Positions 10,627 through 21,428 of a DNA stretch of 64,000 nucleotides are shown piece by piece. The translations under genes and the position numbers were made by a program. The notes under the pieces are model-generated. The model saw only the letters and a list, made by a program, of their open reading frames with translations, searched no databases and was not told where the DNA came from. The stretch is from Exophiala sp. HKRS030 (lineage: Eukaryota > Ascomycota > Eurotiomycetes > Chaetothyriales > Herpotrichiellaceae), in the NCBI GenBank assembly GCA_023897205.1, contig JAHWDD010000009.1:744001-808000 (forward strand). The letters run 5' to 3'. Each line of letters starts with the position of its first letter. The first letter of the stretch is position 1.

Positions 10627-11571
10627 ATGAAGCTCCTCTACCCCAATTCGATCTCAATCGACGTCAAGAGCCTCGAGGGTTTCAGCGTGTCCCTCCACCA
10701 ATATGACACCAGGTCTGACATTCCAGAGGAGCACACCGACGCCGAGATGCTGGTGACGTGGTCGAACCCGGTGTCACAGCTGAAGGTGGAAGCCAAACGT
10801 CTCAAGAATCTCCGTTGGATTCAATCTCTGGCTGCCGGGCCCAACGACGTCCTCAGTGCCGGGTTTGACGCCTCCAAAGTGACCATCTGCACCGGTTCGG
10901 GTCTCCACGACCACACCGTCGCCGAACACACACTCGGTCTTTTGCTCAACGCGGCCCGTCGATTCTTCGAAATGCGCGACTTCCAACTCGAGGGCAAGTG
11001 GCCGGGGCACCTCGGCGGTCCGCAACCGGATCGCCCCAGCGGGAAATTCACCACGTTGCAAGACGCCAACATTCTCCTGTGGGGCTTTGGCAACATCGCA
11101 AAGACGCTGACGCCCTGGCTCACCGCGCTCGGTGCCAACGTCAAGGGCCTCGCCCGCCACTCCGGGGTGCGTCAGGGAACCGAGGTGTACAGCGAGGACA
11201 AGTTGAGCGAACTCCTCCCCAACACGGACGCTCTGGTCATGATACTCCCCGGTGACGAGTCGACCAAGAACGCACTCAACGCGGAGCGCTTGAAGCTCCT
11301 GCCGAAACACGCGTGGATCGTCAACGTGGGTCGAGGAACGTCGATCGACGACAAGGCCTTGGTGTCGGCGCTGGAAAAGGGCGAGATCGGTGGCGCCGCG
11401 CTCGACGTCTTCGTCACGGAACCCCTACCGGGAGATTCGCCGTACTGGAAGACACCCAACACCATCGTCAGTCCTCACGCGGCGGGAGGGAGACCCCAGA
11501 ATCCAGAGACTTTGATCGCTTATAATCTGAGACGATTCCTGGCTGGACAACAATTGAAGAATGTTATTTAA
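10627..11571 (+). CDS. D-isomer-specific 2-hydroxyacid dehydrogenase
   Basis: Intronless gene of 314 aa. The ATG at 10627 (MKLLYPNS) is chosen over an upstream in-frame extension from 10489 because the latter has no family-like sequence. The NAD-binding segment reads LWGFGNIAKTL near residue 153, so the third Gly of GxGxxG is Ala. The catalytic triad of the family is visible: Arg in VGRGTS (about 235), Glu in VTEPLP (about 265) and His in SPHAAGG (about 283). Such enzymes reduce 2-oxoacids or oxidise D-2-hydroxyacids. The coding region looks more GC-rich than its flanks. It shares a promoter with the zinc-less regulator, which is its likely controller. Confidence 0.92.
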   Translation: MKLLYPNSISIDVKSLEGFSVSLHQYDTRSDIPEEHTDAEMLVTWSNPVSQLKVEAKRLKNLRWIQSLAAGPNDVLSAGFDASKVTICTGSGLHDHTVAEHTLGLLLNAARRFFEMRDFQLEGKWPGHLGGPQPDRPSGKFTTLQDANILLWGFGNIAKTLTPWLTALGANVKGLARHSGVRQGTEVYSEDKLSELLPNTDALVMILPGDESTKNALNAERLKLLPKHAWIVNVGRGTSIDDKALVSALEKGEIGGAALDVFVTEPLPGDSPYWKTPNTIVSPHAAGGRPQNPETLIAYNLRRFLAGQQLKNVI

Positions 11572-11966
11572 GTCTTGCCATCTTCATTGAAGAAATAGTA
11601 TACTGAGATTTATAAAAACTCACAATTGGAATTACAACATGCTAGAAGGACAGAAAATTATTTCTGCGCATACTAGTAAGAATTGAAAACGACGTAGATG
11701 GTGATCGTTTTGAGATAGGATGTTATTGTACATCAATTGCGAGTGTGACAAGTGAACATTTTGTACAAAAGCCATGAAACTAGAATCCTCCTGTCTTTCA
11801 GACTATACAGGTGCTGAAAAAACATTACATTGGGCGCATGATGGTCCGGTCCTCAGCTTACGACGAGGTGAGCCACGGGCACTTGCAGCGATACTCCCAT
11901 GCATTTACCAGCAGCAAATAGCACCAGAAATGGTGTCAACAGCATAAGTGCAGAGTACGCAGTGAC
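11572..11966. other. Intergenic region between convergent genes
   Basis: AT-rich 3' flanks of the dehydrogenase and the sugar-porter gene. I see no coding sequence or structured element here. Confidence 0.5.
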
Positions 11967-13793
11967 TTAATAAGCCGAGCCTCTTCTCTCAACCTTGTCC
12001 ACAATGTCCTTCTCCAAAACACCGTCCTTGGCAGCGTGGCTTGCGAATGTCTTGGTGGGCTTCCACTTGGAAGAGGTTCGAGGGGTCGTCTCTTCGAACA
12101 TCTTGTCGACTTGTTCAAGAGTAAGACCCTTGGTCTCGGGGACGAAGAAATAAGTGTACACAAATGCCGCGGTACATAGACCTCCCCAAATGAAAAAGAC
12201 CGAAGACTTGAGGTTTCCATGTTGCTCGCCGACCATGTACGGGGTGATGACGGCAATGATCTATGCATCGGATATTAGCATTGTAGGAGATGGTTTCCCA
12301 TTCAACAGTCCAAAACTTACAGTGTTCCAGAGCCAGTTGGAAGCCGTTGACAAGGCCACACCGCGAGAACGAATTGGCAGTGGGAAGATCTCTCCAATGA
12401 CAATCCATGCGCCGGGGCCCCAAGTCGAAGCGAAGAAGAAAATGAAAATTGCAATGAATGCAATCTGGGCGTTTACTGCCGAGATGTTGTTGGCGAGGCT
12501 GACATCGGGATCGCTGGGATCGGGATGAGTGTGGTTGAAGCCGACGGTGACACCGATAATGGCGACCAAGAACTGGCAGATCAACATGCCGAGAGCACCC
12601 CAGAAGAGAATCGTACGACGGCCGAATCGCTCGACTGTCCAGAACGACAAGGGCGTGGAGCAAACGTTGACCAGGGTGAAAATGAGCGAGATAAGAAAAG
12701 TGTTGTCAATGGCTCCAGTCGACTGCAAGAAAGGGGTGGAATAATAGAAGATGAAGTTAACACCAGTCCTACAGTTTTGGTCAGCTCGAAGCTTCCAGAT
12801 GATTTCGTTAAGAAGTAGTAATCTTACCATTGTTGCATCATTTGTAAGGAAGTACCCAGAATGGTTCGACGCAAGTTGGACTTGGCTTCCCAAAGGCTTC
12901 CTCTGAAACAGTTGTACCAGCTCGAGATCCAGCCACTGTCTGGGATGATGTTGCGCTCGTACTCCTCGTTGGCCACGATTTCTGACAGTTCAACTTGAAT
13001 GTACTCAGAGTCTCGTGGTTGACCACGGAGTTTAGACAATGAGATCGTAGCATCTTCGAGACGCCCCTTCTTTACGAAGAACCGAGGAGAGTCAGGCAAA
13101 GTCATCAATCCACCCGCCAAGATGATAGCCCAGGCGAATTGAATTGCGATTGGAATTCTGTAAGATCCAGTGTCGCTACGATTTTCAGTAGCATAGACCA
13201 CGATGGATGCAAGCATAATACCGATAGTAATGCAGAACTGATAGCCGGCGACAAGGGCTCCTCGAACTTTGCGAGGACACTGTTCCAATCGTTAGGACAG
13301 CCTCACAAGAAGTCAAGAATGATCTTACAATCTCACTCATGTAAAGGATAACAATGGCGCTTTCGAAGCCGACACCAATACCAGCGACCAACCGACCTGT
13401 GACAATGGCTGCTAGGGCGTCACCAGCACCAGTAATCATCTGGATAATAACACCGATGAGGTAGATGAAGCATCCAAGAATGACAGTCCATTTCCTTCCA
13501 ATAATATCCGCGAGATCACCGGCAATGAGGGCACCAAAGAATGTGCCCGCTGAAAGGATCGATACAATAAGGGATTGGTGTGATGAGCTCAATGCAGTAG
13601 CGTCAGGGCCTTCGACCTTGTGGATGAATAGTTTGGAGCCGTTCACTCCATTAATGTAACCACTGTCGTAGCCAAAGAAGATGCCACCGAACGAGGCAAA
13701 AGCACACATGAGGTATGCCTTCCAGGTAACTGGAGCTTCGATGCGGTTGACATCGTCAGTGACACTGAGCCTGATCGAATTTTGTCGAGACAT
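11967..13793 (-). CDS. MFS sugar porter (hexose-type)
   Basis: Four exons on the minus strand, 13793-13329, 13279-12828, 12768-12321 and 12260-11967, give 552 aa with consistent phases. Twelve transmembrane segments are expected. Sugar-porter signatures are present: GRLVAGIGVG, PDSPRFFVKKGR after TM6, RFGRR between TM8 and TM9, and PETKGLTLEQVDKMFEE after TM12. The EICPRKVRGAL junction fits the family. It probably imports a hexose or related sugar by proton symport at the plasma membrane. The start ATG at 13793 is followed by a short cytosolic N-terminus. A divergent promoter region separates it from the Zn2Cys6 regulator gene. Confidence 0.93.
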
Positions 13794-15230
13794 GGCGGAA
13801 GATACTGTGGGCCGGAGAAGTGGTGAAAAGAAAGATCATCAGAAAACGTGTCGCACAAGGAGTCACGCGAGATATATAGATTTCCTGAACCGCACATGGG
13901 GAGGTATCAGGGATGACATCTGGAGATCAGGTCACCCGTATTGTTGATCGTGGGTTACATGTAGCGAAGAGCCAGTGCCCATGGTGCTCGCAGCGGGGAC
14001 GAATCGACAGGGCTCGGGTCTGCCTGCTCCAGGTTGGCAGTTGTGTAACTGTCACGAGGCTTTTTGGAAGATTTTGAAATTTCTGAACCGAGTATAACGC
14101 CGTCGAAGCCGGATGGATGACGGTGATGGCTGGCGAATCCAGATTTCCTCCGCGCTCATCGACCAGCATGCAACGTTGATCTTGCCGACTGTAACACTGA
14201 TGATTGGCGTGGATCTTGAATAGTGATATTGCAACGCCATGGCAGTCTTGTCATTGTCTTGGAAGGACGCCCAAGACCGAGTCCAAGACTGTGCTAAGAC
14301 CCAGAACCCCACAGACTACTGTTGATTCTTGACTTGTCCAGACGGTAGTCCAAAAGTCCGTCTGGTGTTGACGAAATTGTTTCATTGAGAATCGAAACAT
14401 TCTGAAGAACGTGATACCTCGCCTGAATCATGTTAGGACGTCTGATATATCGGCAAGGCTGAAAGTTTTCGTGGTAGTATCAAGTTGTGTGTGCTGACCG
14501 ATGATGTTGAGGCTTCATGGTGGGGACGATTTGCCGAGACGACCATTTGCTTGGCTGATGGTATGTTGTGCGGAGTTGATGCCCGAGATAGAAAAGTCAT
14601 ATCTCTCCATGATACAATGGATGAGGAGATCCAAGACCTTCTCGAAGGTTTCTAGGGTCGAATGTGGACGCCACAGCAGTGATGAGTTGAAGAAGCTCAA
14701 GCGGTGGATGTAACTCAAGCTGTCACTCTATGCCTGAGTCTTCTCAAGGGCCAAAGAGAAAAGTTTGACGAAGGTGTGGCTGTGTCGATCTTGGCCGTCA
14801 CCATCTGCAAAGAGCGACGACATACAAGTTCGAGGAGGAAGTAGATATCTCAGTACAAACAATGTACTCCGTACAAAGTATGATATAGGCTCTCGCGACA
14901 GGTCGAATGAGACACGATGCAAATTTGTCTGACCAAAGCTTTCTGCGCATCTAGAGGGTGAATTTCCCGCTGATATTTCGTCAGACGTGGTGCTTTCTCG
15001 ACTGGAGGAGGTAAGCCTGCACTTCTTTTACATTTGACTGGCCGTATATGTTAAAAACCACTTTTGTTACGGCGAAGTAGAAAATAGTCAAACGCAGCAC
15101 TCTAGGCTGCCCTCAAAGACGAAACCTGATGACAGTCAGTATGATAACAACGTCCTCCTTGCTTCCCTTCGCATAGATTGCCGGAGCATGGTTATTTTCA
15201 ATTTACAAATATTTCCGTCAAAGCACGCAA
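13794..15230. promoter_or_regulatory. Long divergent intergenic region
   Basis: The region lies between the divergent sugar-porter and Zn2Cys6 regulator genes. It contains a TACTCCGTA motif at 14865-14873. Short frames on both strands around 14500-14720 lack family signals. Nothing else is recognised. Confidence 0.5.
14865..14873 (-). repeat. TACGGAGTA motif copy 2 (reverse orientation)
   Basis: Exact copy of the recurrent 9-mer, about 360 bp upstream of the Zn2Cys6 regulator start. Confidence 0.6.
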
Positions 15231-16427
15231 ATGTCTCTTGTCACAAATCACCACAAACGCTCGGCTTGCGACCGATGCAAAGGCCAAAAGCTTCGTTGTG
15301 TACGAGTAGCGACAACATCTAGCAACGATGCATGCGCCAGATGCCTTCGTGCAGGTGCGACATGTGTTACTAGCCAGGCTCGACCGATTGGTCGTCCTCG
15401 GGCTCTAGAATCTGAGGAGTGTTCCTACTCATCTTCAGCGATGGAAAGCCAAGACGAAATCACGGTCGAGACCCCAGAACAGCCGCTCGATGCCAGCTAC
15501 GGGTCCTTCGCGCTCCCCGATTGCAACTTCGATGAGACATGGGCAACATTCTTTGCTGGCAGTGATATTGATGCTCAACTCGTTGCTGAGAATGAGTGTG
15601 TGACTTCACCTATCGAGGTATCGCTGTCACAGCAAGACGCTCCAAACACCTTCCTGAACGCGAGTAACCAACCTTTTCTTCATCACGATTTCAAGGCAAA
15701 TACAACGATCCGACTCTCCCAATTGAATGAGAGCCTTGCAAGGCAGATTTTACTACTGCAATCTTTATCTTGGAACCCAACTTCCGATGTGCATGCCTGT
15801 GTAGAGGTGGTAAATGTAGCCGAAAAGAATCCCATGGTTCAGGCTTTACAAAGCGCAACAGAATTTACAAATGTCGTGGAAGACCTTATCTCTAGCATGA
15901 AACCCAAAACACCTACCACAGCGACGGATGGCGCCTCTTCCGCAGATATGATGGAGCCTAAGCAGGCAAGATCTTCTGTCCTGGCAGCTCAGGGATCTAC
16001 CAGTTCTTCCATCGACGCTCGCCATGCTGCCGGCACTCCAGTTACTCTGCTGCTAATTTCGAGCTACCTCCAAATTGTTGAGCTCTTCAGCTGTATGTTC
16101 GATTTCGCCACTCGGGCTTTGAGAAGCTCACCAACTATGACGAGTCTGTTGCAATTCTCTCCAGACCTTCGCATCTCCGGACTTCCTCCCATGAAGGCCC
16201 AATTATACATGAAGATCATGATCCAGATGGCTGAGCACTATCTGCACCGTATTCAAGGCCTTTTGTGTCTCCCACAAGAGATGCTACTTTCTTCTAAAGC
16301 AAGCGCAGGACTGGGGCTATTTGACACAGTGGATTTGTTCAGCACACTCAACTTGGATATTCCAGAACAAAGCAGCCTCTCACTAAGAGATAACCTAGAA
16401 ACGCTGAAGAAGCTTCTTCCTGGCTAA
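15231..16427 (+). CDS. AflR-like Zn2Cys6 transcription factor
   Basis: Single-exon gene, 398 aa. The binuclear zinc cluster is at the N-terminus with Cys13, 16, 23, 35, 38 and 45, spacing Cx2Cx6Cx11Cx2Cx6C. The central loop is longer than in AflR itself. A basic GRPRAL tail follows the cluster. The C-terminal half (HAAGTPVTLLLISSYLQIVELF, then MTSLLQFSPDLRISGLPP) resembles AflR-type regulatory domains, which usually control local secondary-metabolism or transport genes. It converges on an MFS exporter gene 124 bp downstream, a likely target. No polyketide synthase or NRPS gene lies in the window. The DNA-binding role is firm; the target set is inferred. Confidence 0.9.
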   Translation: MSLVTNHHKRSACDRCKGQKLRCVRVATTSSNDACARCLRAGATCVTSQARPIGRPRALESEECSYSSSAMESQDEITVETPEQPLDASYGSFALPDCNFDETWATFFAGSDIDAQLVAENECVTSPIEVSLSQQDAPNTFLNASNQPFLHHDFKANTTIRLSQLNESLARQILLLQSLSWNPTSDVHACVEVVNVAEKNPMVQALQSATEFTNVVEDLISSMKPKTPTTATDGASSADMMEPKQARSSVLAAQGSTSSSIDARHAAGTPVTLLLISSYLQIVELFSCMFDFATRALRSSPTMTSLLQFSPDLRISGLPPMKAQLYMKIMIQMAEHYLHRIQGLLCLPQEMLLSSKASAGLGLFDTVDLFSTLNLDIPEQSSLSLRDNLETLKKLLPG

Positions 16428-16550
16428 GTACATGTATGAAACTAAAGCTGTCCGATGACGCAAACATTGTCAATTTCAGTCCCTTTATGAAGGAGATATC
16501 ACAAAGAATGTCTCGGGTGGTCACAACTCGAATCCTCCTCTAAGTGAAAA

Positions 16551-18361
16551 TCAAGCGCTGTCGTGGTCATTGTGATCCTCCTCAGTCTGTTTGGTCTCTG
16601 GATTCTCCATACCATATTCGGTCTCGAGGTCGTTGCGGAGTGGTACCTGCTTCTCAAAAGCAACCATGAGAAACCCAATGGCAGCAAAGGCGATTCCTAC
16701 CTCCCATCCGCGACGGAGACTCTCATTCAGAGTCCACGCAAACTGATGACGATCATTCTGGGATAAGGCGTCTACGAATGCCTTTGTAGCGTGTTCGTAT
16801 GCATGACCATTTGTCACTTGATCTCTCAACGCCTTGGAAGTGATATGTGTCTTGGCCAAGGCGTCAAAACGGTTGTTGAATACTGTACCAGCAATGGCAG
16901 TTCCCCATGTCATACCGAAACATCGCATGAAAGACCATGCTGCGGTTGCTTGTGCGACGTCTGCTTCTGCTAGAGGTGCAAGTACTGCAGGCAGGAGGCT
17001 TGCAAGAATGAGGCCAGCTCCGGCCGAAACAATCATTTGGTAACCAACCCACGCACCAGTGCTGGACTTCTCGTCAAGAAGGATGAGCAAGCCTATCCCT
17101 ACTACCATTGCGGCGAACGCCACAAAGTGCATCTGTTTGTAGCGACCAAACTTGGTCAAAAGGCCGCCCCCAAGAGCTCCGAAAGGAATGAGGGTCAGGA
17201 TCGTGGGCAGAAGTTGGACACCCGAACGCTGCGCAGTCGAACCGCGAACTCCCTGGAAGTATACTGGCAAGAAATAGAGGACCCACAATGTGATGAGTCC
17301 GTGCATGAATGTGAGTCCGTATACGGTCGCAGTCGTACGGTTGGACAATAGGTGTAATGGCACCGTTGGGTTTGGACAAAATTTTGGCGAACCCTGGAGA
17401 AGCAGGAATGCTCCCATGCCAACGAATCCGACAATTAGAGGTACAAGGATGCGGTATGAAGACCAGGGGTAGACAGCCCCAGCCCACGAAAGTGCAATCA
17501 AGATCGAGGTCGCTGCTCCAATAAAAACAAAGTTGCCTGTCCAATCCACGCGCGACAATTTGGATGCGAGAGTCTTCTTCTTGTCCCATTTGACCTGGAG
17601 AAACAGTATCAGGAAAACAAAAGCGAAGCCCCCGACGGGCAGATTGAGCCAGAAAACCCATCGCCATGTGGTGTTGGTAACGATCAGACCGCCAAAGAAA
17701 GGTCCCAAAGCTGTACCGAGAGCGACCAGGCCAAATAGAACAGCAAAGTAATTCCCACGTTGCCTGAGAGGAACCAAATCGGCAATGACAACTTCGATAA
17801 GCAGACCGATCCCTGCTCCCCCGATACCTTGGATGATGCGACCGGCGACTAACATGGTCATGTTGCTCGCGCCGCCACATATTCCGCTTCCGAGGACAAA
17901 GGTAGCAACGGAGAAAATCAACGGCCATCGTCGCCCAAAGAGATTTGCAAGTTGTCCATAGAGGGGTTGCAAGGAGGTTCTACAAGTTGGTTCGAGTCAG
18001 TTCAACGCAATACAACACAGACGAGATGAGTGACTGACAGTGTCAATAGGTATCCATCAATAGCCCAGATGTACAAATCACCACCACCCAGATCTTCCAC
18101 GATAGATGGTAATGCAGTGGAGGTGATGGTGGCGTCCAGTGCAGTGAGGAGGCCAGTAAATCCCAATGCAATGAGAATCGCCCAGAATCGTGGGCTCTTC
18201 AAGTTTGCTTGTGTGACTGGTTTTACCAACGTCTTGTCCAAGCTCTTTCTCTTTTCTACCTCGTGCTCCTTTTCCGTTTCGGCCATGTTTGCCTTGGTGT
18301 TACTAGCAAGTTCCGACTCTTGTAGAGTCGGTGGCTCTGCGATATGTTCCGTCTTCGACAT
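16551..18361 (-). CDS. MFS multidrug/toxin exporter (DHA2, 14-TM type)
   Basis: Two exons on the minus strand, 18361-18039 and 17979-16551, yield 583 aa. A Lys/Glu-rich cytosolic N-terminus precedes TM1 (ILIALGFTGLLTALDATITSTALPSI). Family signatures include LDATITSTALP, QPLYGQLANLFGRR at the exon junction, GRIIQGIGGAGIGLLIEVVIADLVPLRQRG (motif C-like) and FFGGLIVTNTTWRWVFWLNLPVG. These mark the 14-TM drug:H+ antiporter group that includes fungal toxin and multidrug exporters. The tail-to-tail arrangement with the AflR-like regulator suggests a regulator-exporter module. The substrate is unknown. Confidence 0.92.
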
Positions 18362-18915
18362 CGCGGTCGTCTTATATCGCTCGATTTCGTGGGCGCCAAG
18401 ACTCTGTGTCGTTCGAAAGGAAGTCCGATGGATGGTGATCCGCTCAAAATTGGTCAGGATAACGAGACATTCTTATCGATGGCTAGAAAGAAGAGGTTTT
18501 GTTGATTTACCGCGCACTCGGTGACTTTCGGTAACTTCATCTCATGTTTTTGCGGCGCCTCCTTTTCCGCATTCGGTAACTTTTATTTACGGCGACAAAT
18601 CTCGACAACCATCAGAATTCTCTGCACTGTAACTACTGACCAGTTTAGTGAAGACCGTTCGAAGATTTTGCCCTGTTCCCGGCGAAGATAGCGATATGTT
18701 GGTATGAGGTCTTGTACCCATCGGACCAAAATTATTCCGCTCCGAAGGTATATTGAACAATGCCTCCCAGCGATGAAGACACAAAGCAATATAACAGACA
18801 TCTATGTGCAAGGCGACACTGCCAGCAACTCATCAGATGGGTATGAGTGACTGGGCTACACTTTACGCTTCGGACCTCATGGTCTCATCTCTAACACAGA
18901 ACCCCAGTCCTGCCC
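18362..18915. other. Intergenic region upstream of the exporter gene
   Basis: The stretch contains the exporter's promoter and the 3' flank of the next sugar porter. No recognisable element or coding frame. Confidence 0.5.
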
Positions 18916-20687
18916 TCACACCTTCTGCACCTCGGTGCCATCCTCGTTGTCATCGAGTTCTTGAATCTTCTGGCTTTCCATGACAGCATCCAGGTTCTTA
19001 GCAGTAAATTTCCATGCCGGTGTTCTCTTCTCGAAAAGCACATCCAATTCTTCATACGTCAAGTTCCTGGTTTCTGGAAGTCTGAAGACAGCCCACGTGA
19101 AGACGAGCACGGCCACTCCGAACCATATAAACGCTGTCTTGCCCTTCAACCCTGCCTCAGTGGGGTTGATGAGATATGGTTCAATCGCATTATCAACGAT
19201 GTTCGCCACATTGTACGCGTTCCTAGCAATGGAGATTGTCTGGGCGCGAAGTCTTGTCGCTGATATCTCGGCTGCCACCGTAAACGACTCTGGACCCAAG
19301 CAGGACGAATATATCCCGAGCCATAGGATGGCAAACGCAGCTTGAGCCCAACGACCTTGAGGGGTGTAGGAAAGACAGCCGATGATGAGCAGATCAATGA
19401 CCAGCAGACCAATACCGGTGGTGAGAATCTTCCTGCGTCCAAAGTATGTCATCAGGATCCATGAGACACACGTTCCAACAAATGCCACTCCCATGCCGCC
19501 AAAGTTCAGCTTGTATGATTCAGCAGGTTTTAACCCTGCTTGGGTGAAGAAATATGTTGGCTGGTAAGAGAATGCCTCGCCACAGAGTGTCTGAGCGGAC
19601 AGGATCATGCATGCAACCTCCGTTCGTCTCAGGTTGGTGCCCCTGAAGCAGTCCTTGTAGCTAGATTCGGCCTGTACGGCCTTTTCGAAGTTGTTGGTGT
19701 GGACCATCATTGCCAGCATGGACTGAATCTTTTCAGGAGGCATATTTGACGTGAGACGTTGGAGGGATCGCTCGGCATCTCCCAGCCGATGTTTTCTCAC
19801 AAGCCACCATGGTGAGTCCGGTGCCGCCCATGCGAGAATGAACAGGGGAAGAGGCCACGACAACTGTACCAGGAATGGAATACGATATGACCATTTTGTG
19901 GTATTATTGACTAGACCTTGGAGAATACCTGCTGCGATGAGTTGACCCTACAACAACATGGTCAGTTACAAATGACTCCGTGGCCGGGGTATGAACAAAT
20001 ATAAAACATACGAGGACCCAACAGATATTCACAAACGACAACAAGTATCCTCGCAGCGCGAGAGGACAGACTTCTGACGCGTATGCAGATCCCATGATGG
20101 AGAAGATGCCCCACGGGATACCGACCAGGACTTGTCCGACGCAGAGAACCTGGATCGAAGGAGCGAATGCGGTGATGAAGATGAGACCTGACATGACCAC
20201 CAGCCCGACCATGATTACGATGCGATGACCAAACCTCTCGGTCATGTAGCCGTTGATTCTGTATACGGTCGTCAAATTTTAGCGGACTTGAGAGATGACT
20301 TTGCGAGGCCACGACATATCGCGGTGTGCTCTCTGGCAAGCAAAATAAAACTCACATCAAACCGATAATTGCACCACAGCTCGCAGCATTGCCTAACCCA
20401 GCTTGCCAGGCACCAGAGACAACATACTGATCCAAGTCAGGATAGTACGTGCCATACTTTTCCTTGAATGAAGGGTAAGCAAACAGGTTGCCAATGAGGA
20501 TCGTATCGTATCCTTCCATGACAATGGTCAAGGAGATGGCAATGGCCCAGAAGACGGCTTTGGGGTATCTTTTGCACGCTTCTCGGAAGGTCAGGGAATG
20601 CTCATCATCCGTTGCAACAGCTGCAGCCGAGTCGATGATGCCATTGTCTTCCAGATGGGAGATGTTGAGTTTCTCTGGTCCAGACAT
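18916..20687 (-). CDS. MFS sugar porter (maltose/alpha-glucoside type)
   Basis: Three exons on the minus strand, 20687-20356, 20258-20012 and 19947-18916, encode 536 aa. Features include MEGYDTILIGNLFAYPSF in TM1, GHR in the loop 2/3 region, PDSPWWLVRKHR after TM6, YFGRR between TM8 and TM9 and LPETRNLTYEELDVLFEKRTPAWKF after TM12. The TM1 and PETRN variants are typical of the fungal maltose/alpha-glucoside porter branch. It most likely takes up a di- or oligosaccharide by proton symport. Its divergent neighbour is the ADP-ribosylglycohydrolase-like gene, suggesting that the imported compound may be that enzyme's substrate. Confidence 0.92.
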
Positions 20688-21377
20688 GTTTGAAGCACGA
20701 TCAAGGGCAATGTGGTGTTACACTTTGTAAGTGATCCCCTACTTCGTGTGAGTGTATCACGGGAAGATTGAAGAAGTCGCTCTTTTGCATCGACAAGCCG
20801 ATTCCTATTGAGAATGAAACTTCTCTGGTTTCCAACTATCCACCCTGCGGCAGCACGAAAAGGTCCAAAGCCAAGCTCGGTTGATCCTGGGACACGCAAC
20901 GAGAAACTCAGGTTAGCTCGGCACCTCGCGAGAGGAGTTGAAGATTGAAGCTGCGGAGATGGCGTTGGCTACCAGTGTATTCGGTAGGATGTAATACTAC
21001 AGACTGGAGACTACTTACCATCAGGAATGATTCCCCTTCTTCCTGGTATTCGCGCGGTTGTCCGTCATCAACTGGTGGAAAACGTGTACAAAGCGTCGAT
21101 CATAGAAGGGGTTTGCGCACTCGTACCTAATCATCTGATCCTCGAGACACAGGGTGGTCAACTTAGGGATACATAGCCCATAGACTCTTGCTAGGCCTTC
21201 ACCACTCTTGTTAAAGCTTGACTATATTCGGTTTGATGTTACAGATTCTCCATGCCGATCAATGGAGTAGGATCTTTTGGGAGAGACGAATAGCTAAGAG
21301 TATCCCACCTACTGAATTGTAACCCCCCCCCCACCTTTGATTGAGGAGATACTTTAGTAAACCTCGTAGTAGTACTC

Positions 21378-21408
<31 letters not shown>

Positions 21409-21428
21409 ACCATCAACTGACTACAACG
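20688..21428. promoter_or_regulatory. Divergent promoter with C-run and CA/CG microsatellite
   Basis: This region is shared by the sugar porter and the glycohydrolase-like gene. A run of C residues lies near 21323-21332 and a dinucleotide CA/CG tract near 21378-21410, immediately upstream of the plus-strand ATG. No coding sequence is seen. Confidence 0.55.
21378..21410 (+). repeat. CA/CG dinucleotide microsatellite
   Basis: Alternating purine-pyrimidine tract (CACACG...CGCGCACACA) ending about 20 bp before the glycohydrolase-like start codon. Length polymorphism is likely. Confidence 0.8.
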
